Positions 16,431 through 23,219 of a stretch of DNA of 28,315 bases are shown one piece after another. Position 1 is the first letter of the stretch. Each line of letters begins with the position of its first letter. The stretch is from NCBI GenBank assembly GCA_002367105.1, contig DFCS01000038.1:187877-216191 (forward strand), given 5' to 3'. Below the pieces are notes generated by a model. That model worked only from the letters and a program-made list of their open reading frames with translations, made no database searches and was not told the DNA's origin. Both the position numbers and the translations under genes were made by a program. Source of the stretch: Hungatella sp. UBA3048 (GTDB lineage: Bacteria > Bacillota > Clostridia > Lachnospirales > Lachnospiraceae).

Positions 16431-16772
16431 TAATAGTAACATTCCTGTTAAAGATAAGATCTGGCATCAAATGGATTAGACTACCAATCCAATCCAAAAC
16501 ATACTCCAGGGCAACCTGGAAATAGACCCAATGCAGGAATAGAACCCAAAAACTCCTTGGATTTGTTTGGAGAATCTACTCCTTCAACCTCAAAACCAAG
16601 TCAGCGATTTACGTTTGATAAAGAAACCAATACGCTACACCGATTTTATGACGATGGAAATGGTACTTGGCATTGGAGTGGCTCTACAAATCAAGGTGCA
16701 AATTCTATAACAGGAAGTCAAGTTCCAAATGACATAAAAAACATATTTAATTTACCGAAAAAAGGGTGGTGA
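16431..16772 (+). pseudogene. Orphan toxin tip 1 (displaced C-terminal module, no start codon)
   Basis: Directly after the IS110 right end the reading NSNIPVKDKIW is followed, one frame over, by LASNGLDYQSNPKHTP, then GNRPNAGIEPKNSLDLF, RFTFDKETNTLHRFYDD, GNGTWHWSGSTNQG and finally NLPKKGW with the stop at 16770-16772. The PKHTPGxPGNRPNAGIEPKNSLDLF stretch is, as I remember, a common linker-plus-toxin start in Gram-positive polymorphic toxins. There is no start or ribosome binding site for the whole module; an ATG with 71 codons exists only by ignoring the linker. The two frames would join if four bases (TGGC duplicated at TGGCATCA) were restored. Its partner gene starts 3 bp later. Confidence 0.65.
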
Positions 16773-16774
16773 TT

Positions 16775-17266
16775 ATGATATTAGGGAATCCATATGAATT
16801 TTCAATTATTATCGACACTATAAAAGAATGGAACATAGACGAAGCATTTTGTAATGGAGTTTTACTCTTTTGTATTGATGGTAATTTCTTTCCGAAAGAA
16901 GTTATTACGGCAACACTAAAATGTGAAGTTCCACTTCTTAAGGAAAATTTTAAAAATCTTACTGTTAATGAAAAGTTATATAATATGCAGAAAGATAAAG
17001 CATTTGTCGAAATCTATAATATGACGTTTCCTTCAGATACGGATATTGACAATGATTATCGCTTTGATATATCCCCACAATCGTTTTCTGATAATGATTG
17101 CTATGTTTTTGCAATAAGTAACGGTGAGCAAGTGAGGATTATGGCATCAAAGCTGAACTATGTAATGAAAGACTCTAGACATGAACTTAAAGGTATAAGC
17201 GTAAGCGAGGCGTTTATTGATATCAGTGAGTTGAATAAAATAATATCAGAAATAGACACCTTCTAA
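16775..17266 (+). CDS. Immunity protein, Imm42-like
   Basis: 163 residues beginning MILGNPYEFSIIIDTIKEWN, with later DGNFFPKEVITATL, YNMTFPSDTD, CYVFAISNGEQVRI and a C-terminal helix. The GNPYEF start, the central FPxD motif and the NGxxVRI strand are what I recall of the Imm42 family of polymorphic-toxin immunity proteins. The ATG at 16775 is chosen over a GTG at 16766 because GGGTGGTGA lies just before it and family members start at this methionine. It begins 3 bp after the stop of orphan toxin tip 1, so the pair was translationally linked. It is AT-rich, like the other cassettes. With no intact toxin of its own here it could protect against attacks by related strains. Confidence 0.75.
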   Translation: MILGNPYEFSIIIDTIKEWNIDEAFCNGVLLFCIDGNFFPKEVITATLKCEVPLLKENFKNLTVNEKLYNMQKDKAFVEIYNMTFPSDTDIDNDYRFDISPQSFSDNDCYVFAISNGEQVRIMASKLNYVMKDSRHELKGISVSEAFIDISELNKIISEIDTF

Positions 17267-17459
17267 AGCACTTGCTATTGAGTAGTAGAAACAAACGATA
17301 AACAGGATAGGGGATGTTCAAGAGCACCTTAAAAACATCTTAATTGCGTAGGATTTTGGTAATTACAGCACCTTGGACAGCACAAAGGCCTATTTACAGC
17401 ACCTTTGGAGCAAGGGACAAAACGGTTATAAAAAGTTCAGAAAAGCTGGAATTATCTGT

Positions 17460-17590
17460 AGTATGCGGACGGCACTGCCGTCCGCTAACCGCAAGGGGCG
17501 ATTCACAGCCCTGCTCTATTTTCGACCAGTCAATATGGCTGAAATTTTTCTCAAAAGTGGAGTTTGAGAATGATTCGTGCAATGGCTGCC
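17460..17590 (+). repeat. Island repeat, copy B
   Basis: Shares CCTGCTCTATTTTCGACC and the following GAxxATGATTCxTGCAATGG-like stretch with copy A. It has a GC-rich hairpin GCGGACGGC-ACT-GCCGTCCGC (17465-17485) at the same relative place as the hairpin of copy A: the ACT loop and the closing GC pairs are kept, but the rest of the stem differs while still pairing. The block runs into orphan toxin tip 2. Confidence 0.55.
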
Positions 17591-17778
17591 TGATTGTCGG
17601 AAAGGGTTATAAGACAACAATGGAAAATGGCATGATCAAATACACAAGTAAGGATGGTACTAAATCTTTTAGAATTATGACTAAGAAAATGAAAGGGGTT
17701 TATGAAGCAAACTTTGAGTTGTTTGATAAGATAGGAAATAAATTGACTGATTATCATGTAGGTATTATTGAAAATTAA
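17557..17778 (+). pseudogene. Orphan toxin tip 2 (C-terminal fragment)
   Basis: About 73 codons reading VEFENDSCNGCLIVGKG ... MIKYTSKDGTKSFRIMTKK ... NFELFDKIGNKLTDYHVGII and a stop at 17776-17778. The frame is open upstream to 17344, but that part runs through repeat B and looks like chance coding. The compact beta-rich, lysine-rich end followed 21 bp later by a small AT-rich gene fits a displaced polymorphic toxin C-terminus. I cannot name its family. It has no start of its own. Confidence 0.5.
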
Positions 17779-17799
17779 TATTTTTATGAAGAGGTTTAA

Positions 17800-18326
17800 A
17801 TGGTTGTACCAATTTTGAATTGCATTTTAGATGCTAACGAACCGGAGGATATAAATGATTTTGTTATGATTCAATTATATCATTTGGTAAATAGAAGAGG
17901 TTCTATAGTGTCATTACGCCATGAATTTGCCATAATTGAAAAGGATAGTAAGGAAAACTTTATTGATACAAATATGAATCCAGTGTCTATACCAGACGTA
18001 ATGGTCTTGTATATGAATGACTCATTTCAGTGGGTAGATACTTGTTGGAATGGAAAAAAGAAGGAAAAGGATTGGATTATTACGGGTATACAGTTATAAA
18101 ATGCGAAAATATTGATAAGTTAAATCAGATCATAAATTCTTGGATTGTACTGTTTGAAGTAGCACCAGATGACTTTTCTCTAACAGGAAATTATATGCCA
18201 GAAGAGGAACGATATGAAAAAAACTTATTTAATAAGCAAAATGTATTGTCGCAATTAAAAGCTTTAAGTGACATTTGTAAAGAGGCAGTTAAAAAAAATA
18301 AGTACATTTTACATAATGGAATCTAA
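17800..18326 (+). pseudogene. Candidate immunity gene for tip 2, frame change at A AAA AAG
   Basis: Starts at ATG 17800 behind AAGAGG. The first frame encodes NDFVMIQLYHLVNRRG, FAIIEKDSKENFIDTN and WVDTCWNGKK, then ends at 18099. The -1 frame, open from at least 18030, carries on with DYYGYTVIKCENIDKLNQII and FEVAPDDFSLTGNYMP to the stop at 18324-18326. Together they give one plausible protein of about 175 residues. The crossover is at GGA AAA AAG (18052-18060), the same A AAA AAG heptamer used for -1 frameshifting in Escherichia coli dnaX. Simple loss of one A from a run of seven gives the same picture and is the default reading. The product family is not recognised; the immunity role comes from its place behind tip 2. 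Confidence 0.6.
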
Positions 18327-18338
18327 GTAGGTCAGGTG

Positions 18339-18389
18339 GATATTCAAGGTGTACTTGGTGAGGCATTATCATGTGTTGATTTTGCCACA
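18339..18389 (+). pseudogene. Possible relic of an rhs gene
   Basis: A 17-codon stretch reading DIQGVLGEALSCVDFAT resembles GVISEALSSVVDFFTG encoded near 11388-11435 in the RHS body, at protein level more than at DNA level. It runs straight into repeat copy C. If real, it shows that a second rhs copy or recombination product once lay here. The match is short, so this is tentative. Confidence 0.35.
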
Positions 18390-18475
18390 TTCCGACCACC
18401 TCGATGGTGCCAAACTGTAAATCTGACCACCCGGCTTTCTCCTGCTCTATTTTCGACCCATAAGTATGGGCTTAC
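18384..18475 (+). repeat. Island repeat, copy C
   Basis: Shares ATTCCGACCACCTCGA, a second GACCACCC, GGCTTTCTCCTGCTCTATTTTCGACCC and a short palindrome (CCCATAAGTATGGG) with copies A and B, but lacks their GC-rich ACT-loop hairpin. It ends exactly where the IS110 3' remnant begins. Confidence 0.6.
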
Positions 18476-18751
18476 AAGGTATTTAGGGAATATTACCTGA
18501 AAAAAGTAGAGGACGGAAAGAATAAGCAGCAAGCGTTGATTTGTATTGCCAGACGCTTGGTAAATATCGTGTATGGAAGGCTGAAAAACCATACAGAATA
18601 CCGAGAACCGGAGCAATTAGATTTCAATCCCAAACACTTTGTAGTAATATGGAATCAAAAGAAAGACAGACCTAGGTTAGCCACCTTTTCCAAAAGAACA
18701 GAGAAAAAGGTGCAAAAGTTATAAGGTGTCACCTCAATGCCAAGGGGGATT
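18474..18751 (+). mobile_element. 3' remnant of a second IS110-family copy
   Basis: Closely matches 16150-16429 of the complete element, starting at ACAAGGT inside the transposase gene and ending at CAAGGGGGATT. It encodes only the last part of the transposase (ALICIARRLVNIVYG, NHTEYREPEQ), where the ancestral stop is replaced by readable codons into the right non-coding end. The remaining differences (for example GGAAGG for GGAATG) show it is an older or separate copy. It cannot transpose by itself. Confidence 0.88.
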
Positions 18752-18885
18752 CAGAGACTAAAGATGAATCTGATTCTGGATGCGCTGAACAAGATATTGA
18801 TTTAAATGATATTGAACCAGATAACTTACCAGATGGATGGACGAAAACAGAAAACAATGGACATATCCATATTCGCGATGAATAA
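18748..18885 (+). pseudogene. Orphan toxin tip 3 (short C-terminal fragment)
   Basis: From the IS110 remnant edge an open frame reads DSETKDESDSG, then DIDLNDIEPDNLPDG, WTKTENNGHIHIRDE and a stop at 18883-18885. The LPDGWTKTENNGHIHIRD segment is, to my memory, typical of a C-terminal histidine-containing toxin piece in RHS and WapA-like proteins, but the domain appears cut short. The frame is also open back into the IS end (LNAKGDS), with no start codon. It is followed 36 bp later by a small AT-rich gene with a strong ribosome binding site. Confidence 0.55.
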
Positions 18886-18921
18886 CCGATTCTTTTTTCT
18901 ATATATTCTAAGGAGGATAAT

Positions 18922-19254
18922 ATGAGGATTGAACATTTAAGCACTCCAATAAGTGAAATTGAAGAAAAAATGATACTTCTTAGTATAGTAGGAATATTAG
19001 AAACATTAAAAAGAGATTGTTTACAAATTGATGAGGCAGAAAAATTTTTATTTTCACCTCGCATGATTAAAATACTTAAATTACGAAAATGTAATGATAA
19101 AATTATAAATTTATTGAAGAGAGGATGTGAACTTGAGGATATTGTTTCGTTAATTCCAGAGGAGTTAGAAAAAAATATTAATGAACTTAAGGAATCAGCA
19201 ATGGAAGTGATTAAAAGGTATCCAGAATTTGTGAAAACATTTTGGGTTGATTAG
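18922..19254 (+). CDS. Small helical protein, probable immunity protein (DUF3969-like)
   Basis: 110 residues, predicted largely helical: MILLSIVGILETLKRDCL, IDEAEKFLFSPRMIKIL, CELEDIVSLIPEELEKN. The combination of a GILETLK helix, DEAEKFLFSP and CELEDIxSLIPE agrees with what I recall of the DUF3969 family, members of which sit behind polymorphic toxins. The site AAGGAGGATAAT directly before the ATG is strong. Its place behind orphan tip 3 suggests an immunity role. The base composition is strongly AT-rich compared with the housekeeping genes on both sides of the island. Confidence 0.65.
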   Translation: MRIEHLSTPISEIEEKMILLSIVGILETLKRDCLQIDEAEKFLFSPRMIKILKLRKCNDKIINLLKRGCELEDIVSLIPEELEKNINELKESAMEVIKRYPEFVKTFWVD

Positions 19255-19506
19255 GGGAACAAAAATAGGTATTATGTTTTTGAGTAATGGCTAAATTAAT
19301 TTAATATATAATAACAAAGGAAACAATAGGTGTATAAGGTGGAAGTTTAAAATATAGAAACAAAAGGAAAAGTCAAAGTTATCAGCAGTGAGCCCTGTTT
19401 GGTGGAGAGTGTAATTTATTTATTTTCCCATTGCCTTCAGCAGGTCTACCATTCCATAACTCCCAAACAAACAAAATCCAATAAAATGCAAATCCCCTTC
19501 AACTCC
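19255..19506. other. Intergenic right edge of the island
   Basis: AT-rich at first, changing to average composition from about 19380. I see no gene, terminator or attachment-site-like duplication. Confidence 0.5.
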
Positions 19507-19535
19507 TTGACAACCCGCCCGTTTCCATGTATACT
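19507..19535 (+). promoter_or_regulatory. Sigma-A promoter of the SRP RNA gene
   Basis: Perfect TTGACA at 19507-19512, 17-bp spacer, TATACT at 19530-19535. Transcription should start near 19542, a little upstream of the mature RNA, as expected for a precursor that is processed. Confidence 0.85.
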
Positions 19536-19568
19536 AAAGTGCGATTAAACCAATACATGTCATAAAGT

Positions 19569-19834
19569 TTCCGTGCAGCCGGGGAGATAGCGGTGCCCTG
19601 TACCTGCAATCCGCTCTAGCAGGGGTGATGTCTCACCCCGGGCTGCCTATTGCAGGGCTGCCCCTGGTAAGTGGCGATGACGTTTGGGTCTTACGCAACA
19701 GATCTTCATGAACCGTGTCAGGGCAGGAATGCAGCAGCACTAAGTGAAACCTTCTGTGTGCCGTGAGGGTGCCTGGACCGAGTTAACTGCCAGGGTAACG
19801 CCTGTGATAGCGGTTCAAAGTGAGACGCACGGAT
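19569..19834 (+). ncRNA. ffs: Signal recognition particle RNA, large Gram-positive type
   Basis: RNA core of the signal recognition particle, pairing with Ffh to target nascent membrane and secreted proteins. The 5' Alu domain is seen as GGGGAGATAGCGGTGCCCTG and ACCTGCAATCCGCTCTAGCA; the S domain as GTCAGGGCAGGAATGCAGCA with the conserved GGAA tetraloop and GCAGCA internal loop. Terminal pairing CCGTGC (19571-19576) with GCACGG (19827-19832) closes the molecule at about 266 nt, close to the roughly 270 nt of Bacillus subtilis scRNA. It lies upstream of dnaX as in many Firmicutes, with pfkA between. Confidence 0.95.
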
Positions 19835-19854
19835 TAAAAATATAAAGAATTATC

Positions 19855-19894
19855 AGACGCCGGAGAGCAGGAAACTGTTTTGCGGTGTCTTTTG
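19855..19894 (+). terminator. Intrinsic terminator after SRP RNA
   Basis: Outer stem AGACGCCG / CGGTGTCT with one G-U pair, inner stem AGCAG-GAAA-CTGTT, followed by TTTT. Confidence 0.75.
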
Positions 19895-19953
19895 CAATGT
19901 GTGATTACCATTTTTAATATTTTCTTACATTTCTTATGAAATAAAGTTTTCCC

Positions 19954-19982
19954 TTGCCCCGTATTCCCCTTTGTATTATAAT
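19954..19982 (+). promoter_or_regulatory. Promoter of pfkA and probably the dnaX operon
   Basis: TTGCCC at 19954-19959, 17-bp spacer, perfect TATAAT at 19977-19982. It lies between the SRP terminator and the pfkA start, giving a leader of about 60 nt. No other promoter or terminator was seen between pfkA and dnaX. Confidence 0.7.
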
Positions 19983-20049
19983 TATAAAATGGGTATAATA
20001 CTACCTATTTCCTAATGACAAATCTAATCAAAAAAAGAGGTGTGCTTTC

Positions 20050-21129
20050 ATGATAAGAATTGGAATGCTTACAAGCGGGGGCGACTGTCAGAGCTTAAAC
20101 GCTACCATGCGAGGCGTAGCAAAGGCACTGTACCGGATGCCCGGCGATATTGAGATTGTTGGATTTGAGGATGGCTACAAAGGGCTGATTTATGAGGAGT
20201 ACCGTGTAATGAAGCCGGAAAATTTTTCCGGGATTCTTACAACGGGTGGGACAATCCTTGGTACTTCCAGACAGCCATTTAAACTTATGCGGACACCTGA
20301 TGAGAACGGTCTTAATAAAGTAGAAGCTATGAAGCACACCTATAGAAAGCTGAAACTGGAATGCCTGGTGGTATTAGGCGGCAATGGAAGTCAGAAAACA
20401 GCCAATCTCCTTCGGGAAGAGGGGCTGAATGTAGTATCTCTTCCCAAAACCATTGATAATGATTTATGGGGGACCGATATTACCTTTGGTTTCCAGAGCG
20501 CTGTCAATGTGGCTACCAATGCTATTGATTGCATCCATACAACGGCAGCTTCCCATGGACGAGTCTTCATCGTGGAGGTCATGGGACACAAGGCCGGATG
20601 GCTTACCCTGCATGCAGGGATTGCAGGCGGAGCTGACATCATCCTACTGCCGGAGATCCCGTATGATCTGAATATCGTAATAAAGGCATTAAAGAGCAGG
20701 GCCCAAAACGGTAAGAAGTTTTCCATTCTTGCTGTGGCGGAAGGGGCAATTTCCAAGGAAGATGCCTGCCTGACGAAAAAGGAATTAAAAGAAAAAAAGA
20801 AGAATGGAGTAGTTTATCCCTCTGTGGCATATGAGATCGGGGCGCAGATCACGGAGCGCACCGGACAGGAAGTGCGGGTTACCGTACCGGGCCATATGCA
20901 GAGAGGCGGCGATCCATGCCCCTACGACAGAGTGCTTTCCACCCGCCTTGGGGCTGAGGCAGCAAAGCTCATAAATAACAAAGAATACGGATATATGGTA
21001 GCGGTAAAAAACAATGAGATTGTTAAGATTCCGTTAGCCGATGTAGCCGGAAAATTAAAAACCGTCGATCCGGAAGGCTCTATCGTTAAGGAGGCCAAGA
21101 TGATAGGCATTAGCTTCGGAGACGAATAA
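20050..21129 (+). CDS. pfkA: 6-phosphofructokinase, with Asn at the usual Mg-binding Asp position
   Basis: Phosphorylates fructose 6-phosphate to fructose 1,6-bisphosphate in glycolysis; cytoplasmic. The 359-residue product has the nucleotide-site GGD at residues 10-12, the catalytic TIDND (D136 corresponding to Escherichia coli D127), VEVMGH for sugar-phosphate binding and PGHMQRGG. The loop that reads GGDGS in E. coli is GGNGS here (110-114), so the Asp103 equivalent is Asn112. Gly113 at the position that separates ATP from pyrophosphate enzymes suggests ATP use, while Lys133 (PKTIDND) is the residue typical of pyrophosphate-dependent or mixed-group enzymes. The phosphoryl donor is therefore uncertain. 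AGAGGTG precedes the start. The stop overlaps the ribosome binding site of dnaX, so the two are co-transcribed. Confidence 0.9.
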   Translation: MIRIGMLTSGGDCQSLNATMRGVAKALYRMPGDIEIVGFEDGYKGLIYEEYRVMKPENFSGILTTGGTILGTSRQPFKLMRTPDENGLNKVEAMKHTYRKLKLECLVVLGGNGSQKTANLLREEGLNVVSLPKTIDNDLWGTDITFGFQSAVNVATNAIDCIHTTAASHGRVFIVEVMGHKAGWLTLHAGIAGGADIILLPEIPYDLNIVIKALKSRAQNGKKFSILAVAEGAISKEDACLTKKELKEKKKNGVVYPSVAYEIGAQITERTGQEVRVTVPGHMQRGGDPCPYDRVLSTRLGAEAAKLINNKEYGYMVAVKNNEIVKIPLADVAGKLKTVDPEGSIVKEAKMIGISFGDE

Positions 21130-21142
21130 GGAGTTAACAGGC

Positions 21143-22738
21143 ATGTCATATACGGCATTGTATCGGAAATGGCGCCCTCCTTCCTTTTCGGATGTTAAGG
21201 GTCAGGACCATATCGTACAAACATTGAAAAACCAGATAGTATCCGGGCGTATCGGGCATGCGTATCTGTTTTGCGGAACACGAGGAACCGGTAAGACCAG
21301 TATTGCAAAGATCTTTGCAAAAGCGGTTAACTGTGAACATCCTGCAGACGGAAGTCCCTGCGGGGAATGCCAGACCTGTAAGAACATCGCAGCCGGCGCA
21401 TCCCTTAACGTGGTTGAAATTGATGCTGCGTCAAACAATGGCGTGGAGAACATCAGGGAGATAAGGGATGAAGTCCAGTATCCTCCCACGGAAGGCAAAT
21501 ATCGGGTTTATATCATCGATGAGGTTCATATGCTTTCTACAGGAGCATTTAATGCACTGTTAAAGACATTGGAAGAACCCCCATCCTATGTTATATTTAT
21601 TCTGGCGACTACGGAAGTCCAGAAGATCCCGGTGACGGTCCTGTCACGGTGCCAGCGGTATGATTTTAAGCGCATTACAGTGGAAACCATTGTAGAACAT
21701 TTAAAAGAGCTGACCGCCGCAGAACATATCCAGGTGGAAGACCGGGCCCTTACTTATATTGCTAAGGCTGCTGACGGGGCGTTGCGTGATGCCTTAAGTC
21801 TCCTGGACCAGTGTATTGCATTTCATTACGGAGAGCTTCTCACCTATGACAATGTCCTTGATGTCCTGGGAGCCGTAGACATCACCGTGTTTGGAACGAT
21901 GTTCCGCGCAATCGTGGAAAACCGGACAAAAGACTGTATAACCAGTCTTGAAGAACTGGTGATCCAGGGAAGGGAGCTGGGCCAGTTTGTTATTGATTTT
22001 ATCTGGTACTTAAGAAACCTTTTAATATTAAAATCCGTTGATAATGCAGAAAATCTGCTCGATATGTCAACAGAGAACCAAAACCTGTTAAAAGAGGACA
22101 GCAAGCTTACGGATAACGAAACACTCCTGCGGTATATCCGGGTGTTTTCAGATCTCTCCAATCAGCTTCGCTATGCTTTCCAGAAAAGAGTCCTGATTGA
22201 GGTTGCCTTAATCAAACTGACCCGCCCTCAGATGGAACAGAATCTGGATTCCATACTTCAGCGGATCAGCAATATAGAAAAACAGCTGGAAAGCGGTATT
22301 GTAGTAAATACTTCCCCGGATAACTTAAACGCGGGGGAAGGAAAAGGCGGCAGCAATAGCCCTGTCCCAGAATTAACCCCTGCAGAGCGGGTGGCTCTTC
22401 CCAAAGGCCAGTTGGAGGATTTAAATCTGATCCGCAGCGAATGGGGAAAGATCATACGGGAACTGGGGGGACCTATCCGGGCCAGCTTCCGGGATACGGT
22501 TGTAGAACCAGCGGGAGAGAGCTGTCTTTGCGTTGTCTTTTCCGATCAAAGCAATTACATGATCGGAAGCAGGGATACAACAGTTGCAGCGATTGAACGG
22601 TATGTGGAAGACCATTACCAAAAGTCCATAACCTTTAAGACCAGGCTTCTGGGCGGAGGGGAACGGCTTGATACCGTTTATGTCAGCGATGAAGAATTAA
22701 AAGCAAATATTTTAATGGATATAACAATAGAAGATTAA
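21143..22738 (+). CDS. dnaX: DNA polymerase III subunit gamma/tau
   Basis: Clamp-loader ATPase that loads the beta sliding clamp and links polymerase to helicase at the replication fork. The 531-residue product has an AAA+ core: Walker A GTRGTGKTS (45-53), zinc-site cysteines C64, C73, C76 and C79, Walker B IIDE (124-127), sensor ATTE, and the SRC motif with arginine finger R169. Middle and C-terminal parts match a tau-like form of usual Firmicute length. AAGGAG is supplied by the end of pfkA. It is followed by ybaB and recR, the standard order, and is about 40 bp from ybaB. Confidence 0.97.
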   Translation: MSYTALYRKWRPPSFSDVKGQDHIVQTLKNQIVSGRIGHAYLFCGTRGTGKTSIAKIFAKAVNCEHPADGSPCGECQTCKNIAAGASLNVVEIDAASNNGVENIREIRDEVQYPPTEGKYRVYIIDEVHMLSTGAFNALLKTLEEPPSYVIFILATTEVQKIPVTVLSRCQRYDFKRITVETIVEHLKELTAAEHIQVEDRALTYIAKAADGALRDALSLLDQCIAFHYGELLTYDNVLDVLGAVDITVFGTMFRAIVENRTKDCITSLEELVIQGRELGQFVIDFIWYLRNLLILKSVDNAENLLDMSTENQNLLKEDSKLTDNETLLRYIRVFSDLSNQLRYAFQKRVLIEVALIKLTRPQMEQNLDSILQRISNIEKQLESGIVVNTSPDNLNAGEGKGGSNSPVPELTPAERVALPKGQLEDLNLIRSEWGKIIRELGGPIRASFRDTVVEPAGESCLCVVFSDQSNYMIGSRDTTVAAIERYVEDHYQKSITFKTRLLGGGERLDTVYVSDEELKANILMDITIED

Positions 22739-22777
22739 AAATCATAAAATCATAAAAATAGCAGGAGGACATACACC

Positions 22778-23131
22778 ATGGCAAAACGTGGCGGTTTTCC
22801 AGGCGCAATGCCTGGCAATATGAATAATTTAATGAAGCAGGCTCAGAAGATGCAGCGTCAGATGGAAGAGACAACAAAGGCGCTGGAGGAAAAGGAATAT
22901 ACAGCTGCAGCAGGCGGCGGAGCCGTGGCAGTCACTGTTTCAGGAAAAAAGGAAGTGACTGGGGTTAAATTATCCCAGGAAGTTGTAGATCCGGATGATA
23001 TCGAGATGCTTGAGGACCTGATCATGGCGGCCACCAATGAAGCATTCCGCCAGATGGAAGAAGACAACAGCTCTGCCATGGCGAAGCTGACCGGCGGTCT
23101 TGGCGGTTTAGGCGGAGGCTTTCCGTTCTAA
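22778..23131 (+). CDS. ybaB: Nucleoid-associated protein, YbaB/EbfC family
   Basis: 117-residue DNA-binding dimer of the YbaB/EbfC family. It has an N-terminal amphipathic helix (NNLMKQAQKMQRQMEETTKAL), the central beta segment AVAVTVSGKKEVTGVKLS and the helix DIEMLEDLIMAATNEAF, ending in a glycine-rich tail (GGLGGLGGGFPF). Placement between dnaX and recR is the usual one. AGGAGG precedes the ATG. The stop codon overlaps the first bases of the 89-nt repeat that leads into recR. Confidence 0.95.
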   Translation: MAKRGGFPGAMPGNMNNLMKQAQKMQRQMEETTKALEEKEYTAAAGGGAVAVTVSGKKEVTGVKLSQEVVDPDDIEMLEDLIMAATNEAFRQMEEDNSSAMAKLTGGLGGLGGGFPF

Positions 23132-23219
23132 AGGTTGAAAGAAAAGCTTCTTTCAGCCATGAATTTGTGAATCAACTGGATATGCAAGTATATCCGTTTG
23201 ATTCATTAGGAGACAAATT
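23131..23219 (+). repeat. 89-nt two-hairpin intergenic repeat, copy 1 (before recR)
   Basis: Starts AAGGTTGAAAGAA and ends ATTAGGAGACAAATT directly before ATG. Hairpin 1: GGTTGAAAGAA / TTCTTTCAGCC (23133-23158). Hairpin 2: AATCAACTGGATAT / ATATCCGTTTGATT (23170-23203). The last part provides the recR ribosome binding site. Copies 2 and 3 are at 23840 and 27131. Confidence 0.85.

Noticed and set aside
17344..17556. N-terminal extension of orphan tip 2
   Set aside because: The open frame runs through the repeat-B hairpin, and its product (RRPLTARGDSQPCSIFDQS-like) has no protein-like pattern; only the part from about 17557 looks real.
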